6,914 bases of DNA from Actinomycetota bacterium (GTDB lineage: Bacteria > Actinomycetota > Acidimicrobiia > Acidimicrobiales > Microtrichaceae), in NCBI GenBank assembly GCA_009700815.1, contig WLLG01000110.1, positions 1 to 6,914 of the forward strand. The letters are read 5' to 3'. The notes below the pieces were generated by a model, which was not told the origin of the DNA, ran no database searches, and worked only from the letters and a program-made list of their open reading frames with translations. How positions within the stretch are numbered: the stretch's first letter is position 1; the number at the start of each line of letters is the position of its first letter. Positions 1 through 6,180 of this stretch are shown in pieces. The translations under genes and the position numbers were made by a program.

Positions 1-1
1 G

Positions 2-475
2 CAACTGATCCTCTGCCCTGAGGATGGCGTAGGTGCAGTGGTGCTGACCAATGGCTACTCACTCGCTGTGCCACACCAGGTTGCTGCCCTCGTGTTGGAA
101 CACCTGCTTGAGCTGCCAGCAGATACCCAGCTGACATCACCGCCGAGCATGACAAGAGCTGAGATGAAGGACTGGGAGGCGCTCGGCCGCCGAATTGAAG
201 GCTCCTACCAACCTCGAGACTCCACTCCCCCGGGGCTCGGCGAGTTGCTCAATCGTTTCTTGCTGCGCATCAGCGTCACCCATGAGGCCGCTGGACGACT
301 GCGCATCGAGGGCAGCCCGGGCTCTGACGGTCCGGCATGGCTGATTCCTACCTCGACGCTTGGGCAGTACCGGATTGCTGCGGGTGTCGATAACGGCACC
401 AATGCAGTGGTTGACGAACAGCCTGACGGTGTCCACCTGTGGTTGGGCTTCGCCACACATCTTCACAAGCGGTGA
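2..475 (+). CDS. Serine hydrolase (beta-lactamase-like family), C-terminal part, 5' end off the window
   Basis: The reading frame is open from the first complete codon at the left edge, so the gene starts upstream and only about 157 C-terminal residues are visible. The first visible stretch, QLILCPEDGVGAVVLTNGYS, resembles the segment after the active-site region in class C beta-lactamase/D-aminopeptidase-type serine hydrolases. There a 'P-x-x-G-V-G-x-V-V-L-T-N' strand is followed by a helix. The catalytic SxxK and YxN motifs would lie upstream and cannot be seen. The rest resembles the C-terminal beta-rich extension often found in large serine hydrolases of this family. Substrate cannot be inferred. 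It converges on the anion transporter gene: its TGA ends at base 475 and the opposing gene's stop begins at 476. No functional link to the redox operon is apparent. GTG at 38 is an internal valine rather than a likely start. Confidence 0.65.
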   Translation, partial: QLILCPEDGVGAVVLTNGYSLAVPHQVAALVLEHLLELPADTQLTSPPSMTRAEMKDWEALGRRIEGSYQPRDSTPPGLGELLNRFLLRISVTHEAAGRLRIEGSPGSDGPAWLIPTSTLGQYRIAAGVDNGTNAVVDEQPDGVHLWLGFATHLHKR

Positions 476-1558
476 TTAGCTAGACCTAGATTTCCGGCGA
501 AATGGCTGGCGGAGCATCCCAGTAAAGACCGCGACCCAGGCAAGCAGCGCCACGATCAGCGCTGCTTGAGGAACCACCGAGAGCGAGTCGAGGTCGAGCA
601 CCGAGATCATCTTGTAGGTGGCAACGCCATACATGCCGAGCGGGAAGACCATCGCCCAGTACGAGGGATGGTACGAGAACGGGACTCGCCGGACGAGATG
701 TCGCCAGACCCCGATTCCAACCATCACGGGAAGCCAGAACGTTGATGTGGCCCAAGCCAGAGTGATCATCCCTTCTAGGAAGGAGGCAAGACGCTCAAAT
801 CTTGGGACCAGCTCCGCTGTGCCAAGCAACGTCGAGCCTGCCAGCACCGTGATGGCAACAGCACCCGCCGCGATCCATGAGGGTGGCTGCGCATCCTCTG
901 GGTTGACAACGAAGAAACTCCAGCGCTGAAACAACATCGTCACCACAATGAAGTAGAGCACGATGCCAAGGGTGAAAGCCGAAGCTGCCACCAACTCGAT
1001 CCCTTGATTCGGTCCGGTATGGGTGAGCAGTGTTCCGCCCAGTACCGCAATCGACTCCAAAGAGACGGTCATTAGAAACCAGGTGCCATTGATCCCGGTA
1101 CCCATTGGCGGCTTCTCTGAACGAAGGATCACGCCGAAGAGCGACGAATAGATCAGAACGACGAGGAGCAGCAGGCCAACCCCCCAGCAGAACTCTGCGA
1201 CTGTCCACCACTTCTGAATGGCTGCGGCGCATCCGCCGAGCACATTGATCGCAGCCACCAGGGTGAGAAATGAAAAACCAAGCGAGTGATGAGTGAGATC
1301 GCTAAAAAGAAGCTTGGGGTACAGGAGCAGGCGAAGCACAGTCATGATAAACAGCACCAAAAATGCTAGGGCTGCGATACCGAAAAGGATGTTCGCCAGC
1401 AGGCCTAGGTTCTGCTGGGAGGCACCAATGGCGATGATGCCAGTAGCCATGACGATTGCGAAGTAACCCGGGAAAAGATTCGCAATGGGCGAAACCGGTT
1501 GCTTGGTAGCTACGGCGCTTGAAGCTGCAGCGGAGCTGGCTGACTTATCTGTAGTCAT
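476..1558 (-). CDS. TDT/SLAC1/TehA-family anion transporter or channel
   Basis: A polytopic membrane protein of 360 residues with about ten predicted helices, the size and pattern of the tellurite-resistance/dicarboxylate transporter (TDT) family. Family hallmarks are seen in helix 1 (FPGYFAIVMATGII, residues 29-42), mid-protein (GTWFLMTVSLESI, 158-170) and near the end (PSYWAMVFPLGMYGVAT, 298-314). Characterised members move small anions: TehA, plant SLAC1 (chloride/nitrate), fungal Ssu1 (sulfite) and Mae1 (malate). As the last gene of a molybdoenzyme operon it probably carries the substrate or product, for example nitrate or nitrite; this is inferred. I chose the ATG at 1558 (MTTDKSASS...) over one at 1615, because the longer form would run 50 bases into the upstream small gene. 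The chosen start lies 7 bases after that gene's TGA, with a modest GAGAG ribosome site at 1563-1567. The N-terminus is a disordered Ala/Ser-rich tail of about 24 residues. Confidence 0.85.
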   Translation of the reverse strand: MTTDKSASSAAASSAVATKQPVSPIANLFPGYFAIVMATGIIAIGASQQNLGLLANILFGIAALAFLVLFIMTVLRLLLYPKLLFSDLTHHSLGFSFLTLVAAINVLGGCAAAIQKWWTVAEFCWGVGLLLLVVLIYSSLFGVILRSEKPPMGTGINGTWFLMTVSLESIAVLGGTLLTHTGPNQGIELVAASAFTLGIVLYFIVVTMLFQRWSFFVVNPEDAQPPSWIAAGAVAITVLAGSTLLGTAELVPRFERLASFLEGMITLAWATSTFWLPVMVGIGVWRHLVRRVPFSYHPSYWAMVFPLGMYGVATYKMISVLDLDSLSVVPQAALIVALLAWVAVFTGMLRQPFRRKSRSS

Positions 1559-1565
1559 TTCACTC

Positions 1566-1772
1566 TCAATGTCGAAGGAAGCGGAGGCACAGCGCAGCAA
1601 GGAAGGCCAGGACAACCGACACCGCCGCTGTGGCCCATGCCAGCGATTTGGAGGCGGTCATAAAGGCCTGATCGGCGACAGTCACAAGAAAAATCTGAAA
1701 CGACATCAAAACAATGAGATAGATCAACACGGCACTCGTTGTGCGGCGGCGGGCAACGGTTACCTCGGTCAT
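1566..1772 (-). CDS. Small two-helix membrane protein of unknown function
   Basis: This encodes 68 residues: a short basic N-terminus (TVARRR, 5-10), a first hydrophobic helix at about 13-32, a short loop with acidic D34, and a second helix at about 43-64, ending RFLRH. The positive residues flank both helices on the same side, predicting an N-in/C-in hairpin. Its ATG overlaps the Rieske stop in an ATGA tetranucleotide (1769-1772), so it is probably translationally coupled, and it ends 7 bases before the transporter start. Position and size suggest a small accessory or assembly subunit of the membrane module. From memory it resembles tiny two-helix proteins of unknown function found beside Rieske genes (possibly DUF6755), which I could not verify. 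That it is a real gene is supported by the exact overlap and the membrane-hairpin composition. Confidence 0.72.
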   Translation of the reverse strand: MTEVTVARRRTTSAVLIYLIVLMSFQIFLVTVADQAFMTASKSLAWATAAVSVVLAFLAALCLRFLRH

Positions 1773-2293
1773 ACCTCGCGCCCAAGTGCCCAGATTGTGC
1801 CGTCGCGCACTTCAAGCTCGATCTTCCCTAAGGGTGAGGTAGGCGGACCGGAAAGAACCTCACCCGAACTGCCATCAAAATTTCCTTCATGACACGGGCA
1901 ATGCCAGCGGCTCTCTTCTGGCTCGAAATACACCACGCACCCGAGGTGCGTGCATTTCTGGCTGAACCCAACCACGCGGGTGTCGTCAAGGCGAAGCAGA
2001 ACGGCGGGGTCCTGGGGGGTTGGATAGTCAAACAGAAAGGTCTCACCAATGGCTACGCGATGAAGGGCAACCACGGGGCGCGGTTCGCCCGTGTTGATGG
2101 TGCGCAATTGAGTCCATGCAGCAAGGCCAACACTGCCAGCAGCCATCGCCCCAATCCCCAGCGTGAGGTATCGAGCAAACTCGCGGCGGGTGACCTCCTC
2201 CTCCTCGGCGGCCTCATATGGGAAGTCTCGCTTCCAGATCGGCTCCGCCTCGGTATGAAGTGGATCATCAGCTGAACCCGAGTCCTGCGTCAT
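1769..2293 (-). CDS. Membrane-anchored Rieske [2Fe-2S] protein with twin-arginine signal
   Basis: A complete 174-residue Rieske protein. An acidic N-terminal tail (1-33) leads to a twin-arginine motif TRREFARYL (35-43) and one hydrophobic helix (about 42-60) with no clear cleavage site, so it probably stays as an uncleaved Tat-exported anchor. The cluster motifs are intact: C114-T-H116-L-G-C119 and C132-P-C134-H135. C114, H116, C132 and H135 are the expected iron ligands, and C119/C134 the usual disulfide. The proline loop (SGPPTSPL, 148-155) follows. By family knowledge it is a one-electron carrier on the outer membrane face, as in cytochrome bc complexes. Here the partner is the NarI-like cytochrome b and molybdoenzyme of the same operon. 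Its first 26 bases overlap the end of the [4Fe-4S] gene. A G-rich ribosome site directly upstream supports the ATG at 2293. Confidence 0.93.
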   Translation of the reverse strand: MTQDSGSADDPLHTEAEPIWKRDFPYEAAEEEEVTRREFARYLTLGIGAMAAGSVGLAAWTQLRTINTGEPRPVVALHRVAIGETFLFDYPTPQDPAVLLRLDDTRVVGFSQKCTHLGCVVYFEPEESRWHCPCHEGNFDGSSGEVLSGPPTSPLGKIELEVRDGTIWALGREV

Positions 2294-2924
2294 GAGCCCC
2301 CCCCTCTAAATCGAATGGGTCCTCGAGCCAAGAGCGTTCAAAACCTCTCAGAACATCAAGCGGGCCAGGAGCGAGGTCGTCAACCACGGTGTAGACCAAG
2401 GTGCGAACATCTTGACGGCCGAAGCGGAACTCGCGAATGAGTTCTCCTCGGCGATTGTCAGCGAACTCTTCGCGTGTTCCATACCAGAGGGCCTCGCTTG
2501 GGCACACCGAGGCGCACATGGGTTTGAGGCCCTCGCTTGTTCGGTCGATGCACATGTCGCACTTCATCATCTGATCAAGCTCCGCCATGAACCTTGGCAC
2601 TCCGAAGGGGCATGCGATGACGCAGTTCGAACAACCGATGCAACGAGGCTTGAGCGCTGAATGAACAATCCCACCCTCGTCCTGCTTGATTGCGTCTGCG
2701 GGACAGACCTGAGCGCAAGTTGGGTCCTCACAATGCATGCACACCATCGGAGCTGTTTGCGTAGTTGTGGCTCGATCGATCCGTTCAAGGTGGATCAGTG
2801 ACTGCCCGCGATGTGTCCCGCACTCCATGCATCCCTGCACACAGGCTTCACACCCGATGCAGCGACTCTGATCGATAACAAAAACAGGGGCTTCATTCGG
2901 ACGGTACTTCATAACCCTGCTCAT
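2268..2924 (-). CDS. Electron-transfer subunit with four [4Fe-4S] clusters (DmsB/NrfC-like)
   Basis: A 218-residue ferredoxin-like subunit with all sixteen cluster cysteines present. The groups are C22/C25/C28/C32 (with an extra C35), C62/C65/C70/C74, C95/C98/C101/C105 and C122/C125/C137/C141. This four-cluster layout is typical of the electron-wire subunits that pair with DMSO-reductase-superfamily molybdoenzymes. No signal peptide or membrane anchor is seen, so it should sit in the cytoplasm beside the catalytic subunit and pass electrons from the membrane cytochrome to it. Its start forms an ATGA overlap with the molybdoenzyme stop (2921-2924), indicating coupled translation. M5 (ATG ending at 2912) is an alternative start, but the overlap favours M1. 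The last residues (after about 205) are a low-complexity acidic/glycine tail that overlaps the Rieske start and contains a run of eight Gs. Confidence 0.93.
   Translation of the reverse strand: MSRVMKYRPNEAPVFVIDQSRCIGCEACVQGCMECGTHRGQSLIHLERIDRATTTQTAPMVCMHCEDPTCAQVCPADAIKQDEGGIVHSALKPRCIGCSNCVIACPFGVPRFMAELDQMMKCDMCIDRTSEGLKPMCASVCPSEALWYGTREEFADNRRGELIREFRFGRQDVRTLVYTVVDDLAPGPLDVLRGFERSWLEDPFDLEGGAHDAGLGFS
2297..2307 (-). promoter_or_regulatory. G-rich ribosome site for the Rieske gene, containing a run of eight Gs
   Basis: The minus strand reads AGA followed by eight Gs and CTC before the Rieske ATG at 2293; the homopolymer itself is at 2297-2304. It serves as a GAGGGG-type Shine-Dalgarno and fixes the Rieske start. 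The same bases encode Glu-Gly-Gly near the end of the four-cluster ferredoxin gene, so length change in the tract would affect both genes. Confidence 0.6.
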
Positions 2925-5140
2925 GCGGGTCTCGGCTCAGAGGATTCACCGGCGCGTTGACTGTCATCAACTCGGTCGATCCGAACCGCAGAGACCTTGA
3001 ACTCTGGCATTCGTGATATCGGGTCCAACGCTCGGTTTGTCAGCTGATTCACGGCCTTTCTGCCCGGCCAATGAAACGGTATGAAGACTGTGTCTGGGCG
3101 GATCGTTGCCACAACCTGAGCGGGCAGGACCATGTCGCCGCGGCGCGAGGTAACGGTGATCAGATCCCCATCACTCACCCCAAGTTGTGCTGCCAACTGA
3201 GGGTGCATTTCGCAGAGCGGTTCGGGGTATTGCCTTACCAGCGCACCAATGCGACGCGTCTGCGTGCCGGACAGGTACTGGCTCACTACACGACCAGTTG
3301 TCAGCCAAATCGGGTACTCATCATCAACGACTTCGGCCGACTCTCGGAAGGGAATCGGGTGGAAACGGGCTTTGCCATCTGGGTGATAGAACTTGCCGCC
3401 CTCGAACAATCGCGGCGTGCCAGGGTGGCCCTCTTCTGGCACGGGCCAGAACAAGCCCATCTCAGCCTCGACACGCTCCCAGGTGACGCCTCGATAGTCG
3501 GCAGTTCCACCTGCAGAAGCCAGACGCAACTCTTCGAAAATTTCTTTGCTGGATTGAAACGGAAAATACTGACCTCGGTCGAGTCGCTCAGCTAGGTCTA
3601 CGAGGATCTCCCAGTCCAAACGAGCCTCACCAGGGGGTTCGGTGGCCGCGTTGATCTTGATGATGCGACCCTCGCCGCTCGTGGCTGTTCCCTCGTCCTC
3701 TTCATGCAGAGAACCAGGGAGCACCATATCGGCGTGCTGCGCAGACTCAGACAAGAAGAAGTCGATGACGGAATAGAACTCCAACTTATCGAGTGCCTCC
3801 TTGGTGAAGTTTGAGTCCGGGGCAGAGACCAGCGGGTTGAAGCAGATTGAGAGGAGGCCCTTGATTGAGCCTTCGTGAATAGCCTCGATAATTTCTTCGG
3901 CTGAAAGTCCCTTTCCGGGAATCTCGGACTCGTCACAACCCCAGACGCCAGCCACGTGTTCGCGGTGCTCTGGGTTTGAGATGTCTCTGTTTCCCGGGAG
4001 TTGATCGCATTTGTGGCCCTGCTCCCTGCCCCCTTGGCCATTTCCCTGCCCGGTGATGGTTGAGACCCCGCAACCGGGTTTACCGAACTTGCCGGTTGCT
4101 AACCCCAAGTTGATCGCGGCCAATACGTTGTCAACGCCCTTCGACTGCTGCTCGATTCCTCGAGCATGAAGCAACATCCCCGTTGCGGAAGTCCCCCACA
4201 ACTCGGCTGCCTCTTCAATTCGTGCAGCCGCGACGCCCGTGATTGACGCCGCCCAAGCGGGGGTCATATCAGCAACTGCCGCTGCAGCCTGATCGAAGTC
4301 AACGGTGTGGTTGTCGATGAATTCGTGATCGAGCCAGTCGTTGCGAATCAGTTGGTGCAACACGGCACCAAAAAGGGCCGAGTCGGACCCGGGTCGAACC
4401 GGCAAGAACAAGTCGGCAGTGCGAGCCAAAGGAACCACTCTGGGGTCTTGGACAATCAGGCGGGCACCTCGGTCGCGTGCCTTCCAGATATAGCTCGTAG
4501 TGATCGGAAAGGTTTCTGCAATATTGGACCCCGCCACCCAGACCACATCGGCGAGAGGGATGTCACTCCACGGGTTCGGTGCCCGATCCACTCCGAGAGC
4601 CTTTTTGTTTCCGGCCCCGGCCGATACCATGCAGAATCGCCCGTTGTAATCAAGATTGGCTGTGCCGAGCGCAAGTCGAGCGAACTTGCCGACTAGGTAG
4701 CTCTTCTCATTTGTCAGCGATACCCCGCTGAGCATGGCAAACGCATCCGGACCGTGCTCCTCCTGAATGCGGCGAACCTCTGAGGCCACCCGGTTGAGCG
4801 CGTCGTCCCAAGAGATCTGCCGGAACCCGCTCGGCGAAGTTGAGTCTCGCTCGAGGGGGTGCATCAAGCGGTCGGGATGCGAACCTTGCAGGTAGCGCTT
4901 CACTCCTTTAGGGCAGAGTTTCCCCTCGTTAAACGGAAACTCGTACCAAGGCTCGAAGCCAATGACTTCGTTGTCTTTGACCTTGAGTTTGATTCCGCAC
5001 TGCTGCCCACAGAAGCAACAGTGTGTTTGCACCACCCGGTCGGGCACGATCCCGCCGTCCCATCCACCTGGGGGCTCTTCATTCAGATGTGGCCCATAAC
5101 GAGAGATGAGTTCCTCTTCAGAAATCGGTATGCGTGACAT
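2921..5140 (-). CDS. Molybdopterin oxidoreductase, NasA/NarB-type; probable nitrate reductase catalytic subunit
   Basis: A 739-residue catalytic subunit of the DMSO-reductase superfamily, complete by length for the NarB/NasA group. The N-terminal [4Fe-4S] site is C41-x2-C44-x3-C48 with C76 (LCPKG). The likely molybdenum ligand is C170 in NGRFCMVSAGAG (166-177), the position and context seen in NasA, NarB and NapA. A glycine-rich cofactor-binding stretch with GGREQGHKCDQLPG (370-383) is also typical of that group. The C-terminal dinucleotide-binding domain is present, with LTTGR at 613-617 and LTNRALDPISRMPEFK at 700-715. There is no Tat or Sec signal, so it should be cytoplasmic. The expected reaction is two-electron reduction of an oxyanion, most likely nitrate to nitrite, with electrons from the four-cluster subunit. 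Formate dehydrogenase or another oxyanion reductase cannot be excluded. The ATG at 5140 shares one base with the upstream stop and has a strong GGAGGG ribosome site. Confidence 0.9.
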   Translation of the reverse strand: MSRIPISEEELISRYGPHLNEEPPGGWDGGIVPDRVVQTHCCFCGQQCGIKLKVKDNEVIGFEPWYEFPFNEGKLCPKGVKRYLQGSHPDRLMHPLERDSTSPSGFRQISWDDALNRVASEVRRIQEEHGPDAFAMLSGVSLTNEKSYLVGKFARLALGTANLDYNGRFCMVSAGAGNKKALGVDRAPNPWSDIPLADVVWVAGSNIAETFPITTSYIWKARDRGARLIVQDPRVVPLARTADLFLPVRPGSDSALFGAVLHQLIRNDWLDHEFIDNHTVDFDQAAAAVADMTPAWAASITGVAAARIEEAAELWGTSATGMLLHARGIEQQSKGVDNVLAAINLGLATGKFGKPGCGVSTITGQGNGQGGREQGHKCDQLPGNRDISNPEHREHVAGVWGCDESEIPGKGLSAEEIIEAIHEGSIKGLLSICFNPLVSAPDSNFTKEALDKLEFYSVIDFFLSESAQHADMVLPGSLHEEDEGTATSGEGRIIKINAATEPPGEARLDWEILVDLAERLDRGQYFPFQSSKEIFEELRLASAGGTADYRGVTWERVEAEMGLFWPVPEEGHPGTPRLFEGGKFYHPDGKARFHPIPFRESAEVVDDEYPIWLTTGRVVSQYLSGTQTRRIGALVRQYPEPLCEMHPQLAAQLGVSDGDLITVTSRRGDMVLPAQVVATIRPDTVFIPFHWPGRKAVNQLTNRALDPISRMPEFKVSAVRIDRVDDSQRAGESSEPRPA

Positions 5141-6180
5141 CAGCCAAACCCTCCAACCCTTAAGGATTGAGCCAGCGCCACCTGACGGCGCCTGCAGCCG
5201 GGACAGGTGTTCTGGTAGTTGTCTCCGTCTTCGGAGCTGTAGTCAAAACCGACCTGTTCAAGCACGAGTTGCACATCGGTTACTTGCTGGATCCCACAAA
5301 ACGGCTCGCCGCAACGTCGGCACTCAGCTTGAGGACCATCAAGATTGACCTGCTTGTAGTAGGCCACCCCAAGGTTGGCAGGGCGTTGAAAGATGTGAAA
5401 CAGCTTTCCGAATGGCAGATACATCAGGCCCAAAATCACGGTGAGAGCGTGGAGCGTATTGAGCGCTGGATAGAACTGCCCCTCGAGCAGGGTGCTCGAG
5501 ATAGTCAAGAAGAGGCCCGTCACGGATACAGCGAAGAGTCCTGCCAAGGCCAGGAAGTCTCCACTTCGTTCAACAGCTAGCGCTCCAGGGTCGCTCAGTC
5601 GGCGGCGCAGAAAGATAAACACCCCAATCAGAACCAAGACAGCGGCGACGTCCAACGCATGAAAGGCGAGCCAGCCAACAATGCTGGCGGCATCAAAACT
5701 GACGGTCCCAACTCGAGAAAAATAGACCTGATAGCGATCAGCTTGTTGACCCACGCTCTGGAAGTGCAACCACCCCATGGTGAGCGGAATCGTGATGAGC
5801 CCGGCGAGAATGCACCCCCAGAACACAAACTGATGCGCCAACCACCGCGAGGTAGAGCGCTTGCGGATAAATCCTTGCACCAGCAGGTGCGACCCGATGA
5901 GAGCGGGCAGCGACAGAAGGTTTCGGCTTGGCCGCTCGCGAAATGAGTCCCAGCCACGACGGTTGAGCATTGCGGTGGGCGGTCGACGTAGCCAAACGGA
6001 ATATCGGTAGGTGATGGCAAATACGGCAAAGACCAAACCGAACAAGTAGCCAATCAATGCAGAATCAAACCAGCGCAGGCCATCGCTGCCAAGAAACGTG
6101 AGCGCCAGAGTTAACACCACTCCAACGCCGCCCCACGCGAGCGCTCGTCTGTCAAGGCCAGACTTCCCCAAGTTGACCAT
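5140..6180 (-). CDS. NarI-like cytochrome b membrane subunit with C-terminal cysteine-rich domain
   Basis: A 346-residue protein with about seven hydrophobic helices (roughly 13-31, 38-60, 88-105, 113-139, 164-190, 208-230, 238-262), then a soluble tail. H244 and H262 are 18 residues apart in LHALTVILGLMYLPFGKLFH, matching the last heme-ligand pair of NarI (H187/H205 in E. coli) including the PF-x-K/R-L-x-H wording. H98, H116, H139 and H174 are candidates for a second heme. By family knowledge it would oxidise quinol and pass electrons inward. The tail has five cysteines, C287-x2-C290-x4-C295 and C326-x2-C329, suggesting a zinc ribbon or small iron-sulfur site, which is not part of NarI. It is the first gene of the operon and its TGA overlaps the molybdoenzyme ATG by one base. 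No strong ribosome site is visible before the ATG at 6180, so the exact start is less certain. Confidence 0.8.
   Translation of the reverse strand: MVNLGKSGLDRRALAWGGVGVVLTLALTFLGSDGLRWFDSALIGYLFGLVFAVFAITYRYSVWLRRPPTAMLNRRGWDSFRERPSRNLLSLPALIGSHLLVQGFIRKRSTSRWLAHQFVFWGCILAGLITIPLTMGWLHFQSVGQQADRYQVYFSRVGTVSFDAASIVGWLAFHALDVAAVLVLIGVFIFLRRRLSDPGALAVERSGDFLALAGLFAVSVTGLFLTISSTLLEGQFYPALNTLHALTVILGLMYLPFGKLFHIFQRPANLGVAYYKQVNLDGPQAECRRCGEPFCGIQQVTDVQLVLEQVGFDYSSEDGDNYQNTCPGCRRRQVALAQSLRVGGFG
5149..5154 (-). promoter_or_regulatory. Strong Shine-Dalgarno site for the molybdoenzyme gene
   Basis: On the minus strand GGAGGG lies 8 bases before the ATG at 5140, close to ideal. It sits inside the last codons of the cytochrome b gene (encoding Gly-Gly), so the catalytic subunit can be initiated independently as well as by coupling. 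Confidence 0.75.

Larger units (their letters stand above)
476..6180 (-). other. Predicted six-gene redox operon
   Basis: Six genes run in the same direction with four overlapping junctions: TGATG at 5138-5142, ATGA at 2921-2924, 26 bases at 2268-2293, and ATGA at 1769-1772. The only gap is 7 bases, before the transporter. The order is cytochrome b, molybdoenzyme, four-cluster ferredoxin, Rieske protein, small membrane protein, anion transporter. Such junctions strongly imply one transcript and coupled translation in roughly fixed ratios. No internal promoter or terminator was recognised, and no molybdenum-cofactor or NarJ-type chaperone gene is included. Confidence 0.88.

Noticed and set aside
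1559..1615. Upstream ATG at 1615 extending the transporter by 19 residues
   Set aside because: The extension is read from within the small membrane protein gene in another frame and has no membrane or family character; the ATG at 1558 follows the upstream stop by 7 bases.
1485..1892. Plus-strand open frame of 135 codons
   Set aside because: It spans antisense parts of three real genes (transporter, small protein, Rieske) and has no recognisable motif.
3071..3595. Plus-strand open frame of 174 codons
   Set aside because: It lies wholly antisense to the well-supported molybdoenzyme gene and its translation shows no recognisable domain.
3598..4041. Minus-strand 147-codon frame inside the molybdoenzyme gene
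   Set aside because: It is an alternative frame of the same strand; the molybdoenzyme frame is intact and conserved throughout, so no frameshift is implied.
4307..4696. Plus-strand open frame of 129 codons
   Set aside because: Antisense to conserved molybdoenzyme segments, with no family resemblance.
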